64,000 nt of DNA from Magnetococcales bacterium (GTDB lineage Bacteria > Pseudomonadota > Magnetococcia > Magnetococcales > UBA8363): NCBI GenBank assembly GCA_015232865.1, contig JADFYU010000001.1:1-64000 (forward strand). The letters are read 5' to 3'. Position numbers and translations under genes: made by a program. Positions 1 through 9,942 of this stretch are shown here, one piece after another. How positions within the stretch are numbered: the first letter of the stretch is position 1; each line of letters starts with the position of its first letter. The notes below the pieces were generated by a model. The model had not been told where the DNA came from. It ran no database searches and saw nothing but the letters and a program-made list of their open reading frames with translations.

Positions 1-13
1 ACTTCGATTTTTT

Positions 14-76
14 CTAGTTCACCAGATAAACCAATATGTTGCACCGCTTACGCACTTCCAACTGCCGGATCTAGGA
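14..76. repeat. Right arm of a dispersed palindromic element, cut by the window edge
   Basis: The segment ends in AACTGCCGGATCTAGGA and contains a block (about 28-50) reading CCAATATGTTGCACCGCTTA. That block is the reverse complement of the left arm of the 298-bp element at 49424-49721, almost base for base. It also resembles the right arm of the element at 56597-56700. The matching left arm must lie before position 1, so this copy is incomplete here. It sits just downstream of trpD on the minus strand, typical of the family's placement at operon ends. Confidence 0.7.
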
Positions 77-137
77 TCATCCACCCTCTGTGTAAGAGTG
101 AATTCGGTGGTTCTGTGGAAGCGACTGGATCGAACGG

Positions 138-1157
138 TCAAACGGGTTGATTGGATGTCTTGACCAAAAGGGAGAGTTTCTCCATCGCTTTTCCAGAGTC
201 GATCAACCCACAGGCCATCTCCAACCCGGAACCGATGTCACGGGCCATGCCGGCGACACAGAGGCCCGCCCCGGCGTTGAGAGCGACGATGTCCCGTTGC
301 GGCCCCTTCTCGCCGCCGAGAACCGAGAGGGTTATTTTGGCGTTGTCCCCCGCTTCACCCCCTTTTAAATCTTTGCTTTCTGCTCGGGGTAGGCCAAATT
401 GTTCGGGTTCGATGACGTAGGAGCTTACACGGCCGTTTTTGTCGAGTTCGGCTACTCGGGTCGGGCCGGTTGTGGTGATCTCATCCAAGCCGTCGCTTCC
501 GTGTACCACCAGGGCGCGTTTGGAGCCCATGCGACCGAGTACCAGAGCCATGGGTTCGGTCAGGGCGCCATCGAAGACGCCGATAATTTGAAAGGGGGCG
601 TTGGCCGGGTTGGTAAGAGGGCCAAGCAGGTTGAAAATGGTCCGCATGGCCAACTCCCGGCGCGGGCCCATGACATGACGCATGGCACCATGGTGTTTGG
701 GAGCAAAGATAAAGCCGATGTTGGCCACGGCGATACAGCGTTCGACAATCTCCGGTCCGGCTTCGATGTTGACCCCCAGCGCCTTCAGAACATCGGCGGA
801 GCCGCTTTTGGAGGAGATGGAGCGGTTGCCGTGTTTGGCGACATTGACCCCGCTGGCGGCAACGACAAATGCGGCGGTCGTTGAAATGTTGAAGGTGCCG
901 GAACCATCGCCGCCGGTGCCACAGGTATCGACGACAACCCCATCCGCTTTGACTTGCAGTGCTTTTTCCCGCATGGCTAGAGCCGAACCAGCAATCTCTT
1001 CGACGGTTTCACCCTTGATACGCAGGGCGGTCAGGTAGGCGCCAATCTGAGCGTCCGTCGCCTCGCCGGACATGATTTGATCCATGATTCGGTGGGCCTC
1101 GGCTTGGGTTAGGTCCAGACCGTCTACCAGGTGGGCGATTGATTGCTGAATATTCAT
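138..1157 (-). CDS. trpD: Anthranilate phosphoribosyltransferase
   Basis: This enzyme transfers phosphoribose from PRPP to anthranilate, the second step of tryptophan synthesis, in the cytoplasm. At 339 residues it has normal family length. The PRPP-binding glycine-rich motif GTGGDGSGTFNIS is at residues 80-92, followed by KHGNRSISSKSGSAD at about 108-122, both diagnostic. The start ATG has an AGGAGA ribosome binding site about 9 bases upstream, and the gap to trpG is only 19 bp, so trpE-trpG-trpD form one operon. trpC, the usual next gene, would lie beyond the left edge and is not visible. Identification is secure from motifs and context. Confidence 0.97.
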   Translation of the reverse strand: MNIQQSIAHLVDGLDLTQAEAHRIMDQIMSGEATDAQIGAYLTALRIKGETVEEIAGSALAMREKALQVKADGVVVDTCGTGGDGSGTFNISTTAAFVVAASGVNVAKHGNRSISSKSGSADVLKALGVNIEAGPEIVERCIAVANIGFIFAPKHHGAMRHVMGPRRELAMRTIFNLLGPLTNPANAPFQIIGVFDGALTEPMALVLGRMGSKRALVVHGSDGLDEITTTGPTRVAELDKNGRVSSYVIEPEQFGLPRAESKDLKGGEAGDNAKITLSVLGGEKGPQRDIVALNAGAGLCVAGMARDIGSGLEMACGLIDSGKAMEKLSLLVKTSNQPV

Positions 1158-1176
1158 GTGTCTGCTCTCCTATATG

Positions 1177-1743
1177 CTATTGGCGCAGAAAATTGGCCAA
1201 GAGGTCATGTCCCTTGACGGTTAAAATGGACTCTGGGTGAAACTGTACCCCTTCCACGGCCAGAGTTTTATGCTTGAGACCCATAATCAATCCCTCTTCG
1301 GTCCAGCCGGTGACCATCAGGCAGTCGGGCAGGGTCTCGCGTTTGACCACCAGAGAGTGATATCGGGTTGCGGTAAGCGGATTGGGCAGGCCTTTGAATA
1401 CGCCTCCCTCCTGGTGGTGGACCGGGGATGTCTTGCCGTGCATGACGCCGCCAGGCGCTCGAATGACCTGGCCGCCAAAGGCCTGGCCAATGGCCTGATG
1501 TCCCAGGCAGACACCAAAAATGGGAATTTGACCGGCAAAACGCCGGATCACCTCCAGGGTGATGCCGGCCTGGTCCGGGTCGCAGGGGCCAGGTGAGAGA
1601 ACGATGTGTTGAGGTTTAAGGGCTTCAATTTCATCGGTGGTGATGGCGTCATTGCGAAAAACCTGAACCTCGGCACCAAGCTGACCAAAATATTGAACCA
1701 GGTTGTAGGTAAATGAATCGTAGTTGTCGATCATCAATAGCAT
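1177..1743 (-). CDS. trpG: Anthranilate synthase glutamine amidotransferase subunit
   Basis: TrpG supplies ammonia from glutamine to TrpE for anthranilate formation. At 188 residues it is a stand-alone class I glutamine amidotransferase, not fused to trpD or trpE. The N-terminus ([15 protein letters not shown]) is the classic TrpG/PabA signature. The nucleophile is C79 in FGVCLGHQ, and the His/Glu pair is H169 and E171 in QFHPES. It lies 6 bp after trpE and 19 bp before trpD. PabA-type proteins look the same and in some bacteria one protein serves both pathways. The trp operon context makes TrpG the primary role, and dual use remains possible. Confidence 0.95.
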   Translation of the reverse strand: MLLMIDNYDSFTYNLVQYFGQLGAEVQVFRNDAITTDEIEALKPQHIVLSPGPCDPDQAGITLEVIRRFAGQIPIFGVCLGHQAIGQAFGGQVIRAPGGVMHGKTSPVHHQEGGVFKGLPNPLTATRYHSLVVKRETLPDCLMVTGWTEEGLIMGLKHKTLAVEGVQFHPESILTVKGHDLLANFLRQ

Positions 1744-1749
1744 GGTGGG

Positions 1750-3243
1750 CTACTCCAATCCTCTCTGAACCATATCCACGGCCCGAAAAATGGCGCGGGC
1801 TTTTTCCCGCGTCTCTTCGTACTCCCGTTCCGGCTGAGAGTCGGCGACGACGCCGGCTCCGGCTTGAACATACAGTTTTCCTTCCTTGATGACGGCGGTG
1901 CGAATGGTAATGGCCAGATCCATGTTTTTTGAGAAGGAGAGATAACCGACCGTGCCGGAGTAGGGGCCTCGTTTGGAGACCTCCAACTCATCGATGATCT
2001 CCATAGCCCGGATTTTGGGGGCGCCACTGACCGTGCCAGCCGGAAAGGTGGCGGCGACGACGTCGTAGAGGCTGAGACCCTGACGCAGCCGGGCTTCGAC
2101 GTTGGAGACGATGTGCATGACGTGGGAGTAGCGTTCAATGGAAAACTGATCGGTGACTGCAACCGAACCGATCTCGGCCACCCGGCCCAGATCGTTACGT
2201 CCCAGATCCACCAACATGATATGCTCGGAACACTCTTTGGGGTCGGCCAGCAGCTCTTGTTCCAGGTGTTTGTCTTCAGTTTCGTCCGCACCCCGTCTGC
2301 GGGTGCCGGCAATGGGTCTGACCGTGACCACGTCCGCCTCTTGTCGAACCAGAATTTCCGGGCTGGAGCCGACCAGGGAAAACTCTCCCAGGCGCAATAA
2401 AAACATATAGGGGGAAGGGTTGGTGCTGCGCAGCGCCCGGTAGAGAGAGATGGGCGGGTGGGGAAACGGGATGGAGAGCCGCTGTGAGAGAACCACCTGG
2501 AAAATGTCACCGGCCAGAATATACTCCTTGGCCTTTTCCACTGCCGCCTCATAGACTTCCCGAGGCATTTCATGTTCAAAATCGTTTTCGTTGACTGCCG
2601 CGCTGTTGCCATCGGAAGGAATTCGCTTGGGCAGGGTCTCCTTCAGGGTGGCGACGATACGGTCGATCCGTTGCAAACTGGCATGGTAGAGTAGATCGAG
2701 ATCGTCCCCTTCTTCGATGAAGACATTGGCAACCACCTTGAGCCGTCCCAGCAGGTTGTCAAAGATCAAAACCAGATCCGAGAGCATGAACACCGCGTCC
2801 GGGGTGCCGAGCCGATCGGGATTGTTGTTGGGGATGTTTTCAAAGCAGCGAACGATGTCATAGCCGAAATAACCCACCGCCCCACCGTGAAACCGCGGCA
2901 GGCCGCCAACGGTTACCGGTTTGAAACGGTTCATGTAGGATTCCAGCACGGCCATGGGGTTTTCGCCGGTGATGACCTCTAACGGTTTGCCGTTTTGTTG
3001 AATTTCGACCCGCGTGTCATAGACGGTGAAAAGTGCCGCCGGGTCCAGCCCCAGAAAGCTGTAACGGCCCCATTTTTCGCCGCCCTGAACCGATTCGAGC
3101 AGAAACGCGTAGGAGCTGTCCGCCGCTACCTTGAGATAGGCGGAGACCGGGGTGTCCAGGTCGGCCATAATCTCCCGGTAAAGGGGGACCAGATTGCCCT
3201 GTTGGGCGAGAAGTTTGAATTTTTCTAGTGAGGGTGCATTCAT
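1750..3243 (-). CDS. trpE: Anthranilate synthase component I
   Basis: TrpE converts chorismate plus ammonia from TrpG to anthranilate, committing flux to tryptophan. The protein has 497 residues. The N-terminal LLES motif (residues 48-51), where tryptophan binds for feedback inhibition in this family, is intact. The C-terminal chorismate-binding domain carries IAGTRRRG, LGRNDLGRVAEIG and GTVSGAPKIRAMEI. It is first of the trpE-trpG-trpD set. The gene upstream in the same direction is an S24-type regulator, 66 bp away. No attenuator hairpin or Trp-rich leader peptide is evident in that short gap. Confidence 0.97.
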   Translation of the reverse strand: MNAPSLEKFKLLAQQGNLVPLYREIMADLDTPVSAYLKVAADSSYAFLLESVQGGEKWGRYSFLGLDPAALFTVYDTRVEIQQNGKPLEVITGENPMAVLESYMNRFKPVTVGGLPRFHGGAVGYFGYDIVRCFENIPNNNPDRLGTPDAVFMLSDLVLIFDNLLGRLKVVANVFIEEGDDLDLLYHASLQRIDRIVATLKETLPKRIPSDGNSAAVNENDFEHEMPREVYEAAVEKAKEYILAGDIFQVVLSQRLSIPFPHPPISLYRALRSTNPSPYMFLLRLGEFSLVGSSPEILVRQEADVVTVRPIAGTRRRGADETEDKHLEQELLADPKECSEHIMLVDLGRNDLGRVAEIGSVAVTDQFSIERYSHVMHIVSNVEARLRQGLSLYDVVAATFPAGTVSGAPKIRAMEIIDELEVSKRGPYSGTVGYLSFSKNMDLAITIRTAVIKEGKLYVQAGAGVVADSQPEREYEETREKARAIFRAVDMVQRGLE

Positions 3244-3309
3244 AGTTCCTGAGATATACCACTATTCTGCCCCTCAATCACTGGAAAAATCTACTCAATC
3301 AACACCATT

Positions 3310-3993
3310 TTAGAGATCTTTTCCGGCCCAGACGACGCGACCGACGATGGAGACCTCATCGGCATTTTCCAGGTTGATTTCAAACGGCGGCGATAAGGGA
3401 TTGTCAGAGTGAATGTTGATCACCCGATTAGGGCGGGTGTGCAGCCGTTTGGCAAAGAGTTGATCGGCCATGCGTAAAACAAAGATTCGGTTGTCGATGG
3501 GCTCCTTTTGACGCAGATCGACCAGCAGTACGTCCCCGTTGGTAATGGTTGGGTGCATGGAGTCGCCGATGGCGTCGATGACCGTTAAAAAGCGGGGATT
3601 GAGACGACGCTTTTGCAGCCAGACATTTTTGAAGGCCAAATGACCGTTGATTTGATCTTCATCAGGCTGCAGTTCCCCCGGCCCCATGCTGGCACTGACC
3701 TGATAGCGAGGTATCAGGATAAATTCCGAAAGGGCGTCTGCCAGGTCGTCGTCGACCTCCCGGTAGGGTAGGGCGTAGTCGGGGCGATCCATCCAGCCCG
3801 GCTCCTTGTTATAGGTTTTTTCGATGCGTCGGGCCAGAAGTTCTCCGACGTTGCGCCGACCCTTGGGGCTCATGATTTGACTTAAGTAGGAAGGGTCGGT
3901 GCCGATTTTTCGAGCGACAGCCGATTGACTGCCTTCCTGAAGAATGAGTTTGGCCAATTTTTGCCGTCGTTCTTGGCTGATCTCTTGCTCCAT
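3310..3993 (-). CDS. XRE-family regulator with S24 (LexA/CI-like) peptidase domain
   Basis: This is a cytoplasmic DNA-binding regulator of 227 residues. Residues about 10-60 form a helix-turn-helix (AVARKIGTDPSYLSQIM), and residues about 95-227 form an S24 domain with catalytic Ser145 in GDSMHPT and Lys182 in LFAKRLH. Where LexA and CI have an Ala-Gly cleavage pair, this protein reads SASMGPGE, so self-cleavage is uncertain. It is not canonical LexA, whose DNA-binding domain differs. A GTG 42 bases further upstream would extend the protein, but the ATG at 3993 has an AGAGGGA site at suitable distance and was preferred. The gene reads toward trpE and diverges from murA across a palindrome-rich gap that could be its operator. 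Confidence 0.85.
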   Translation of the reverse strand: MEQEISQERRQKLAKLILQEGSQSAVARKIGTDPSYLSQIMSPKGRRNVGELLARRIEKTYNKEPGWMDRPDYALPYREVDDDLADALSEFILIPRYQVSASMGPGELQPDEDQINGHLAFKNVWLQKRRLNPRFLTVIDAIGDSMHPTITNGDVLLVDLRQKEPIDNRIFVLRMADQLFAKRLHTRPNRVINIHSDNPLSPPFEINLENADEVSIVGRVVWAGKDL

Positions 3994-4037
3994 TGTTTTG
4001 ATTTCCCTCTGGTTGTGAATGGTAAAACGGTTCACTT

Positions 4038-4083
4038 TTGTTGCTTATTGCATATTAGCAATGCTAAACATGGTGCGCAACAA
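4038..4083. promoter_or_regulatory. Nested palindromes: candidate operator of the S24 regulator
   Basis: A perfect inverted repeat, TTAGCA-A-TGCTAA (4055-4067), is nested almost concentrically inside TTGTTGC (4038-4044) and GCAACAA (4077-4083). An ATTGC/GCAAT pair (4047-4051, 4058-4062) overlaps it. The block lies between the regulator gene (minus) and murA (plus). This arrangement suits an autoregulatory operator of a CI/LexA-like protein. The symmetry is visible; the binding partner is inferred. Confidence 0.45.
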
Positions 4084-4168
4084 AAAATATTGATGTAAAG
4101 ATTAAATAGTGTGGAAGGTGGAGAAGAGGTTGCTACCACGCCTAAAATACGGTAATAAGACTCGCATC

Positions 4169-5428
4169 ATGGATAAAATACTGATTCGCGGCGGCGCCAC
4201 GCTCAAGGGTACGATTCCTATCAGCGGAGCAAAAAACGCGACGCTTCCGGCGTTGGCCGCGACCTTGCTGACGAAGGATCGGGTCTATCTGTCCAATATT
4301 CCCCATTTGGCGGATGTGACCACCATGCTGGAGTTGTTGGGACAGCATGGCTCGGCACTCACCATCGATGAAAAACTCGGCGTCGAAATCGACAACAAGA
4401 AAATTGACAACTATTGTGCCCCCTATGATCTGGTCAGCACCATGCGGGCCTCGATCCTGGTCATGGGGCCGATGCTGGCGCGTTACGGTCAGGCGGAAAT
4501 CTCCCTGCCGGGCGGTTGTGCCATCGGCTCTCGTCCGGTCAATCTGCATATTCAGGGGTTGCGGGCTTTAGGAGCGGAGATATCCTTGGGCAACGGCTAT
4601 ATTCGTGCCCATTCCAAACGGTTGCGCGGTGCCAATATCTATCTGGAGCCGGTGACGGTGACCGGAACCGAAAATCTGCTCATGGCGGCGACCCTGGCCA
4701 AAGGCGTGACGGTTTTGGATAATGCCGCTCGCGAGCCGGAGGTGGTCGATCTCGCTAATATGCTCATTAGCATGGGGGCTAAGATCAGCGGAGCCGGAAC
4801 CAGCACCATTACCATCGAAGGGGTGGAGGAGTTGCATGGCACCAAACACACCATCATCCCCGATCGAATCGAAACGGCCACCTTTATCATTGCCGCTGCC
4901 ATCACCGGTGGCGATATTATTCTGACCAACACCCAAAACGATTTTTTGGCGGTCCCCATCAAGAAAATGCGCGAGGCCGGTGTCCAGATCGATCCGGTCA
5001 GCCCGACCAGCATGCGGGTTCAGGGTAACGGAGAGCTGAAGGCTATCGATTTGACCACCAGCCCCTATCCGGGTTTTCCAACGGATATCCAGGCCCAGAT
5101 GTTGGTTTTGAACAGCCTCTCCAACGGAATAAGCCGTGTTTCGGAAACGATTTTTGAAAACCGTTTCATGCACGTCTCCGAGCTTCAGCGTATGGGGGCC
5201 GACATTCGGGTTCAAGGCAATACGGCCTTTGTCCATGGCGTCGGAAAGCTGGTTGGCGCTCCGGTCATGGCCACCGATCTGCGCGCGTCGGCCTCCCTGG
5301 TCTTGGCTGGTCTGGCCGCAGAAGGAACAACCTTGATCTCCCGTGTCTACCATCTGGATCGGGGGTACGAGCGGATTGAGGAGAAACTGATCGCACTGGG
5401 AGCCGATATCCAACGACTCAGCGAATAA
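4169..5428 (+). CDS. murA: UDP-N-acetylglucosamine 1-carboxyvinyltransferase
   Basis: MurA transfers enolpyruvate from PEP to UDP-GlcNAc, the first committed step of peptidoglycan synthesis, in the cytoplasm. From this ATG the protein is 419 residues, the same length as well-studied MurA proteins, and begins [14 protein letters not shown] as the family does. A GTG 60 bases upstream would add a non-homologous tail. The catalytic cysteine is C117 in [12 protein letters not shown], so the enzyme should be of the fosfomycin-sensitive Cys type. Further family blocks are SGAKNATLP and the C-terminal [14 protein letters not shown]. It precedes the his genes by 45 bp, the known murA-his neighbourhood but without hisG between. 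Confidence 0.97.
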   Translation: MDKILIRGGATLKGTIPISGAKNATLPALAATLLTKDRVYLSNIPHLADVTTMLELLGQHGSALTIDEKLGVEIDNKKIDNYCAPYDLVSTMRASILVMGPMLARYGQAEISLPGGCAIGSRPVNLHIQGLRALGAEISLGNGYIRAHSKRLRGANIYLEPVTVTGTENLLMAATLAKGVTVLDNAAREPEVVDLANMLISMGAKISGAGTSTITIEGVEELHGTKHTIIPDRIETATFIIAAAITGGDIILTNTQNDFLAVPIKKMREAGVQIDPVSPTSMRVQGNGELKAIDLTTSPYPGFPTDIQAQMLVLNSLSNGISRVSETIFENRFMHVSELQRMGADIRVQGNTAFVHGVGKLVGAPVMATDLRASASLVLAGLAAEGTTLISRVYHLDRGYERIEEKLIALGADIQRLSE

Positions 5429-5473
5429 CAGCCTGCCTCATCATCATTAAATTTTTAATTTTTTGTGAGCATC

Positions 5474-6790
5474 ATGTCATCCTCTATCCTCAATCGGCTT
5501 GATACCAGCCAGGAAAACTTTACCCAAGCATACAACCGCCTCATCCAGAGGGATGCCGGAGATCAGGCTCAGATTGAGGCGATCGTCTCTCACATCATTC
5601 AACAGGTGAAAACGCGCGGAGATCAGGCTTTGATCGAATATACGGCCCGTTTTGATCAAATCGATCTGACAGCGGAGCGCATGCGCTTCAGTCAAAAAGA
5701 GATTGACGAGGCGATTGGTCGTTGTTCGGCTGAACAGTTGCAGGCGTTGAAACTGGCCGCCGAGCGGATACGGGCCTACCACCAATGGCAGATGCCGAAG
5801 ATGGGGCTCGATACCTACGAGGATGCCGGAGGAACCCTGTTGGGCCAACGGGTCTCGCCGATTGACCGGGCCGGGCTGTATGTGCCGGGTGGTCTGGCCA
5901 GCTATCCCTCTTCAGTTCTGATGAATGCGATTCCGGCCAAGGTGGCCGGTGTCTCCGAATTGATCATGGTGGTGCCGACTCCCGGTGGGGAGGTCAATCC
6001 CCTGATTCTGGCGGCGGCCCGTTTGTCGGGTGTCGATCAAATTTATCGACTGGGTGGGGCGCAAGCGGTTGCTGCCCTGGCCTACGGTACCGATACGGTC
6101 CCGGCGGTGGATAAAATCGTCGGTCCGGGCAACATCTACGTGGCGACGGCCAAACGGCAGGTTTTTGGTCGGGTCGGAATCGACATGATTGCCGGTCCCT
6201 CCGAGATTTTCATTGTCGCCGATGATTCCAACGATCCACGATGGTTGGCCGCCGATCTGCTCTCCCAGGCCGAACATGACGAGATTGCCCAAGCCATTCT
6301 GGTCACCGACTCCAAATCCCTGGCCGATGCGGTCGAGGCGGCGTTGGTCGACCATCTGACGCAGTTGTCCCGTCAGCAGATCTGTCGGAAATCCCTGTCC
6401 TCAAGAGGGGCGATCATTGTCAGCCGCAATTTGGAAGAGGCGTGTGAACTGGCCTCCCGGGCGGCGTCGGAACATCTGGAGTTGGCGGTGGCTGATCCGC
6501 AGGCTCTGTTGCCACATATCAAACATGCCGGAGCGATCTTCATGGGTCGTCACACGCCGGAAGCCATCGGCGATTATATCGCCGGTCCCAACCATGTTTT
6601 GCCCACGGAAGGGACCGCCCGTTTTTCAAGTCCCCTGGGTGTTTTTGATTTTATCAAACGGACCAGCTTGATCGCTTGCAGCCCGGCCTCTTTCGCTCAC
6701 ATCGGTCCGGCCGCCTCCTGTCTGGCTGAGTCTGAGGGGTTGACGGCACATAAATTGAGCATTGATCTGCGATTGGAGGCCAAATCATGA
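5474..6790 (+). CDS. hisD: Histidinol dehydrogenase
   Basis: HisD performs the last two oxidations of histidine synthesis, L-histidinol to L-histidine, with NAD and a zinc ion. The 438-residue product shows the family blocks [33 protein letters not shown] (metal and catalytic His/Glu region) and [14 protein letters not shown]. Two starts are close together, GTG at 5465 and ATG at 5474. Neither has a strong ribosome binding site, so ATG was chosen. The stop overlaps the hisB start by 4 bases (ATGA), showing translational coupling. Confidence 0.96.
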   Translation: MSSSILNRLDTSQENFTQAYNRLIQRDAGDQAQIEAIVSHIIQQVKTRGDQALIEYTARFDQIDLTAERMRFSQKEIDEAIGRCSAEQLQALKLAAERIRAYHQWQMPKMGLDTYEDAGGTLLGQRVSPIDRAGLYVPGGLASYPSSVLMNAIPAKVAGVSELIMVVPTPGGEVNPLILAAARLSGVDQIYRLGGAQAVAALAYGTDTVPAVDKIVGPGNIYVATAKRQVFGRVGIDMIAGPSEIFIVADDSNDPRWLAADLLSQAEHDEIAQAILVTDSKSLADAVEAALVDHLTQLSRQQICRKSLSSRGAIIVSRNLEEACELASRAASEHLELAVADPQALLPHIKHAGAIFMGRHTPEAIGDYIAGPNHVLPTEGTARFSSPLGVFDFIKRTSLIACSPASFAHIGPAASCLAESEGLTAHKLSIDLRLEAKS

Positions 6791-7383
6791 GTAGAACCGC
6801 TCGGCTGGTCCGGGAGACCAAAGAGACCCAGATTGAAGTAACGGTCAATCTCGACGGCAGCGGACAGGGGGAGCTTGATACCGGCATCGGGTTTTTGGAC
6901 CATATGCTCGACCAAATTGCTCGTCACGGCCTGTTTGATCTACAGGTCAAAGCTCGCGGCGATACCCATATCGACGCCCATCACACCGTCGAGGATGTAG
7001 GGATTGCCTTGGGCCAAGCCTTTAAATCGGCTTTGGGCGATCGGCGTGGCATCGTTCGTTTTGGTATGGCCATGGTTCCGTTGGATGAATCGCTATCCCG
7101 TGTGGTGGTGGACCTGTCCAATCGGCCATCGTTGGTCTGGCGGGTGAAGATGCCAACCGAGAAACTGGGTGATTTTGATACCGAGCTTTTCCGGGAGTGG
7201 TTTGAGGCTTTTTCCGGCAATGGCGGCATTACCCTGCATGTGGAAAATCTCTACGGCATCAACAGTCATCATATCATCGAATCCAGCTTTAAGGCGTTGG
7301 CCATGGCTCTGCGGCAGGCATGCGCTCCAGACCCGAGGCGACCGGACGGCATTGCCAGCACCAAAGAGTCGCTTTCCGTTTGA
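6787..7383 (+). CDS. hisB: Imidazoleglycerol-phosphate dehydratase
   Basis: HisB dehydrates imidazole glycerol phosphate to imidazole acetol phosphate using manganese. The 198-residue protein is the monofunctional type, without the histidinol-phosphatase half seen in enterobacteria. Metal-binding motifs are present: [30 protein letters not shown] and [14 protein letters not shown]. It overlaps hisD by 4 bases and is followed by hisH after 24 bp, so it belongs to the same operon. Confidence 0.97.
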   Translation: MSRTARLVRETKETQIEVTVNLDGSGQGELDTGIGFLDHMLDQIARHGLFDLQVKARGDTHIDAHHTVEDVGIALGQAFKSALGDRRGIVRFGMAMVPLDESLSRVVVDLSNRPSLVWRVKMPTEKLGDFDTELFREWFEAFSGNGGITLHVENLYGINSHHIIESSFKALAMALRQACAPDPRRPDGIASTKESLSV

Positions 7384-7407
7384 TCCACTCTCCGTTGAGG
7401 TTTTTTT

Positions 7408-8049
7408 ATGTCTTCAATCACCGTTATTGACTATGGCTCCGGTAATTTGCGATCCGTAGCCAAAGCGCTGGAATCTGTGGGGGGCCGGGTGACGGTCAGC
7501 CAGGATGCGGCGGATATTCAGTTGGCCGATCGGATTGTTCTGCCGGGCGTTGGGGCCTTTGCCGATTGTCATCGCAATCTGCAAGAGTCCGGCTTGTTGG
7601 AGCCAACCCTGAAGCACATCGAATTGGGCAAACCGTTTCTCGGGATCTGTGTCGGTATGCAGATGCTCTTTACCGAAGGGCGGGAGTTCGGGGTGCATCC
7701 GGGGCTGGACCTGATTCCCGGTATCGTTGACGGCTTTGCCAACAATATGGATGACCCTCACCAACCGGGGATGCACCTGAAGGTTCCCCATATGGGTTGG
7801 AACCGGGTGGTTCAGCGTCAGGCGCATCCGCTATGGACCCAGATACCGGACCAATCCCACTTTTATTTTGTCCATTCATTTTTCGGCCAGCCGATTCATC
7901 CGCAGATGATCGCCGGCAGCAGTCATTATGGTCTGGAGTTTACGGCGGCTATCTCGAAGGACAATATCTTTGCCACCCAGTTCCACCCGGAAAAAAGCCA
8001 GAAGAATGGTTTGACCCTGTTGGAAAATTTTATTCGCTGGAGTCCATAA
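7408..8049 (+). CDS. hisH: Imidazole glycerol phosphate synthase glutaminase subunit
   Basis: HisH hydrolyses glutamine and channels ammonia to HisF, together making imidazole glycerol phosphate and AICAR. It has 213 residues with a class I amidotransferase fold. The nucleophile is C81 in GICVGMQMLF, and the dyad partners are H193 and E195 in TQFHPEKS. A GAGG sequence lies upstream of the ATG. Its partner hisF is two genes downstream, separated by hisA and a small membrane protein gene. Confidence 0.96.
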   Translation: MSSITVIDYGSGNLRSVAKALESVGGRVTVSQDAADIQLADRIVLPGVGAFADCHRNLQESGLLEPTLKHIELGKPFLGICVGMQMLFTEGREFGVHPGLDLIPGIVDGFANNMDDPHQPGMHLKVPHMGWNRVVQRQAHPLWTQIPDQSHFYFVHSFFGQPIHPQMIAGSSHYGLEFTAAISKDNIFATQFHPEKSQKNGLTLLENFIRWSP

Positions 8050-8052
8050 GTC

Positions 8053-8799
8053 ATGATTCTTATTCCTGCCATCGATCTTAAAGACGGCAACTGTGTTCGG
8101 CTTTTTCAGGGGGACATGGAGCAGGACACCCTCTATTCCGACGATCCGGCGGCCACCGCATCCCGCTGGCAGGGGTTGGGCGCCGAGCGGTTGCATGTGG
8201 TCGATCTCAATGGTGCCTTTGCCGGCAAGCAGGTCAATGCCCAGGCCATTGTCGCCATTGTCAAGGCGTTGGATATTCCCATGCAGTTGGGGGGCGGTAT
8301 CCGCTCTCTGGCCACCATGGAGGCCTGTTTTGATCTGGGCATCCAGATCTGTATTCTCGGCACCATCGCCTGCCGCAATCCGAGTCTGGTCCAGGAGGCC
8401 TGTCATCTTTTCCCGGGCCGGATTTCCGTTGGTATCGATGCGCGTGATGGCAAGGTGGCCGTGGAAGGGTGGGCCGAGGTGACCGATATCGATGCCTTCG
8501 ATCTGGCCAAGCGGTTTGAAGATGCGGGGGTGGCGGAGATCATCTTTACCGACATATCCCGTGATGGAGCCCTGACCGGCCCCAATATTCCGGCAACGCG
8601 AAAGTTGGCCGAGACCGTCCGCACGCCCATCATTCTCTCCGGTGGAATCTCCTCCATGGCCGATATCGAAGGGGCGTTGGAGAATGCCGGGCCGTTCGCC
8701 AACGGCGGGCGGATTTCCGGTGCCATTACCGGTAAGGCCATCTATGACGGTCGGATCGACTTTGCCAAAGGGGTTGCTTTGACCAAACAGGTCCGCTAG
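8053..8799 (+). CDS. hisA: ProFAR isomerase (HisA)
   Basis: HisA isomerises the aminoaldose ProFAR to the aminoketose PRFAR, the substrate of HisF-HisH. The 248-residue TIM barrel has its two catalytic aspartates at D8 (IPAIDLKDG) and D129 (VGIDARDG). It also carries the phosphate-binding loops QLGGGIRS and LSGGISS. It starts 3 bp after hisH. Its TAG stop is directly followed by the ATG of the next gene, so the two are almost certainly coupled. Confidence 0.96.
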   Translation: MILIPAIDLKDGNCVRLFQGDMEQDTLYSDDPAATASRWQGLGAERLHVVDLNGAFAGKQVNAQAIVAIVKALDIPMQLGGGIRSLATMEACFDLGIQICILGTIACRNPSLVQEACHLFPGRISVGIDARDGKVAVEGWAEVTDIDAFDLAKRFEDAGVAEIIFTDISRDGALTGPNIPATRKLAETVRTPIILSGGISSMADIEGALENAGPFANGGRISGAITGKAIYDGRIDFAKGVALTKQVR

Positions 8800-9054
8800 A
8801 TGGAGGGGGTCGAGATATTGGGCTATCTGGCCGGTTTTCTGACCGCCGGCTCTTTTCTGCCCCAAGCCTTGCAGACCTGGAAAACCCGGTCAACGCAGGA
8901 TATCTCCCTGGGCATGTTTGTCATTTATGTCATCAGCACCTTGATGTGGATCGTCTACGGCTTTTTGATTCAAGCCTGGCCCCTGATGGCGGCCAACGGT
9001 GCCATTTTGGTTATGGCGACCTTTATTCTTTTCATGAAACTTCAATACAAATAG
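8800..9054 (+). CDS. SemiSWEET/PQ-loop family small membrane transporter
   Basis: The 84-residue hydrophobic protein has three membrane helices (about 5-22, 37-56 and 63-80), the exact architecture of SemiSWEETs, which act as dimers and move small solutes such as sugars passively. The PQ motif is at residues 21-22 ([10 protein letters not shown]). A tryptophan in helix 2 (W50) and an asparagine in helix 3 (N66) sit where the family places pocket residues. The ATG immediately follows the hisA stop, and hisF starts 10 bp later, so the gene is embedded in the his operon. The substrate is unknown; the context invites a histidine-related solute but does not prove one. Confidence 0.85.
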   Translation: MEGVEILGYLAGFLTAGSFLPQALQTWKTRSTQDISLGMFVIYVISTLMWIVYGFLIQAWPLMAANGAILVMATFILFMKLQYK

Positions 9055-9064
9055 TGGGATTATC

Positions 9065-9841
9065 ATGCTGGCTAAACGTATTATACCCTGTTTGGATGTT
9101 CGGGAGGGTCGGGTGGTCAAAGGGGTTCAATTTGAAAACCTCATCGACGCCGGCGACCCGGTCGAGGTGGCGAGACGTTACGATCTGGAAGGGGCGGATG
9201 AGTTGACCTTTCTCGATATTACCGCCTCCCACGAAAACCGCGATACCATCTTGGATGTGGTGAGGCGTACCGCCGAGCAGGTGTTCATTCCCCTGACCGT
9301 CGGTGGCGGTATTCGGGTCAACCAGGATATCCGCCGCCTGCTCAATGCCGGAGCCGACAAGATTGGCATCAACACCGCCGCCGTTTTTCGGCCTGAATTT
9401 GTCAAGGAGGCTTCCAACCAATTCGGTGCCCAGTGCATCGTCGTCGCCATCGATGCCAAATGTGTCGAAAAAGATGAAGCGGGCCTGCCCATCCGTTGGG
9501 AGATCTACACCCATGGGGGCCGTAAGCCAACCGGTCTGGATGCGGTAGAGTGGGCGCAACGCATGGAGTCCTATGGAGCCGGCGAGATTCTGCTGACCTC
9601 CATGGATCGAGACGGGACCAAAATCGGCTATGATCTGATTCTAACCCGGACCATTGCCGAGGCCACCACCATTCCGGTCATCGCCTCCGGTGGGGTCGGC
9701 AACAAAGAACATCTGCTCGAAGGATTGCGCCAGGGTGGAGCGGACGCGGTATTGGCCGCCTCCATTTTTCATTTTCGTCAATACTCCATCCCCGAGGTCA
9801 AGGAATATCTGCGGGGTGAGGGGGTTGAGGTTCGACTATAA
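9065..9841 (+). CDS. hisF: Imidazole glycerol phosphate synthase cyclase subunit
   Basis: HisF closes the imidazole ring using ammonia delivered by HisH. At 258 residues it is a standard TIM barrel with catalytic D11 (IPCLDVREG) and D130 (VVAIDAK). It also has TVGGGIR and IASGGVG phosphate loops. A GTGGGA stretch just upstream serves as ribosome binding site. The gene is followed within 2 bp by a palindromic repeat element, after which hisI resumes on the same strand. Confidence 0.97.
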   Translation: MLAKRIIPCLDVREGRVVKGVQFENLIDAGDPVEVARRYDLEGADELTFLDITASHENRDTILDVVRRTAEQVFIPLTVGGGIRVNQDIRRLLNAGADKIGINTAAVFRPEFVKEASNQFGAQCIVVAIDAKCVEKDEAGLPIRWEIYTHGGRKPTGLDAVEWAQRMESYGAGEILLTSMDRDGTKIGYDLILTRTIAEATTIPVIASGGVGNKEHLLEGLRQGGADAVLAASIFHFRQYSIPEVKEYLRGEGVEVRL

Positions 9842-9842
9842 A

Positions 9843-9911
9843 CCTAGATTCGGCAGTTGTAAGCGCATCACTGGCATAACCTGTTGATTCACGCCCAACC
9901 GCCGAATCTAG
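9843..9911. repeat. Compact palindromic repeat element between hisF and hisI
   Basis: The left end reads CCTAGATTCGGCAGTTG and the right end CAACCGCCGAATCTAG, a near-perfect terminal inverted repeat of about 16 bp around a 35-bp centre. The ends match those of the elements at 49424-49721 and 56597-56700. In RNA it would form a long hairpin inside the his transcript and could affect hisI expression. No transposase is present nearby. Confidence 0.8.
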
Positions 9912-9942
9912 TATAAACCAAGCTTGTCATTAAGAGGCTAAC

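Noticed and set aside
3310..3993. Calling the regulator LexA
   Set aside because: Its DNA-binding domain is of the XRE type and the Ala-Gly cleavage site is absent. Only the S24 domain is shared.
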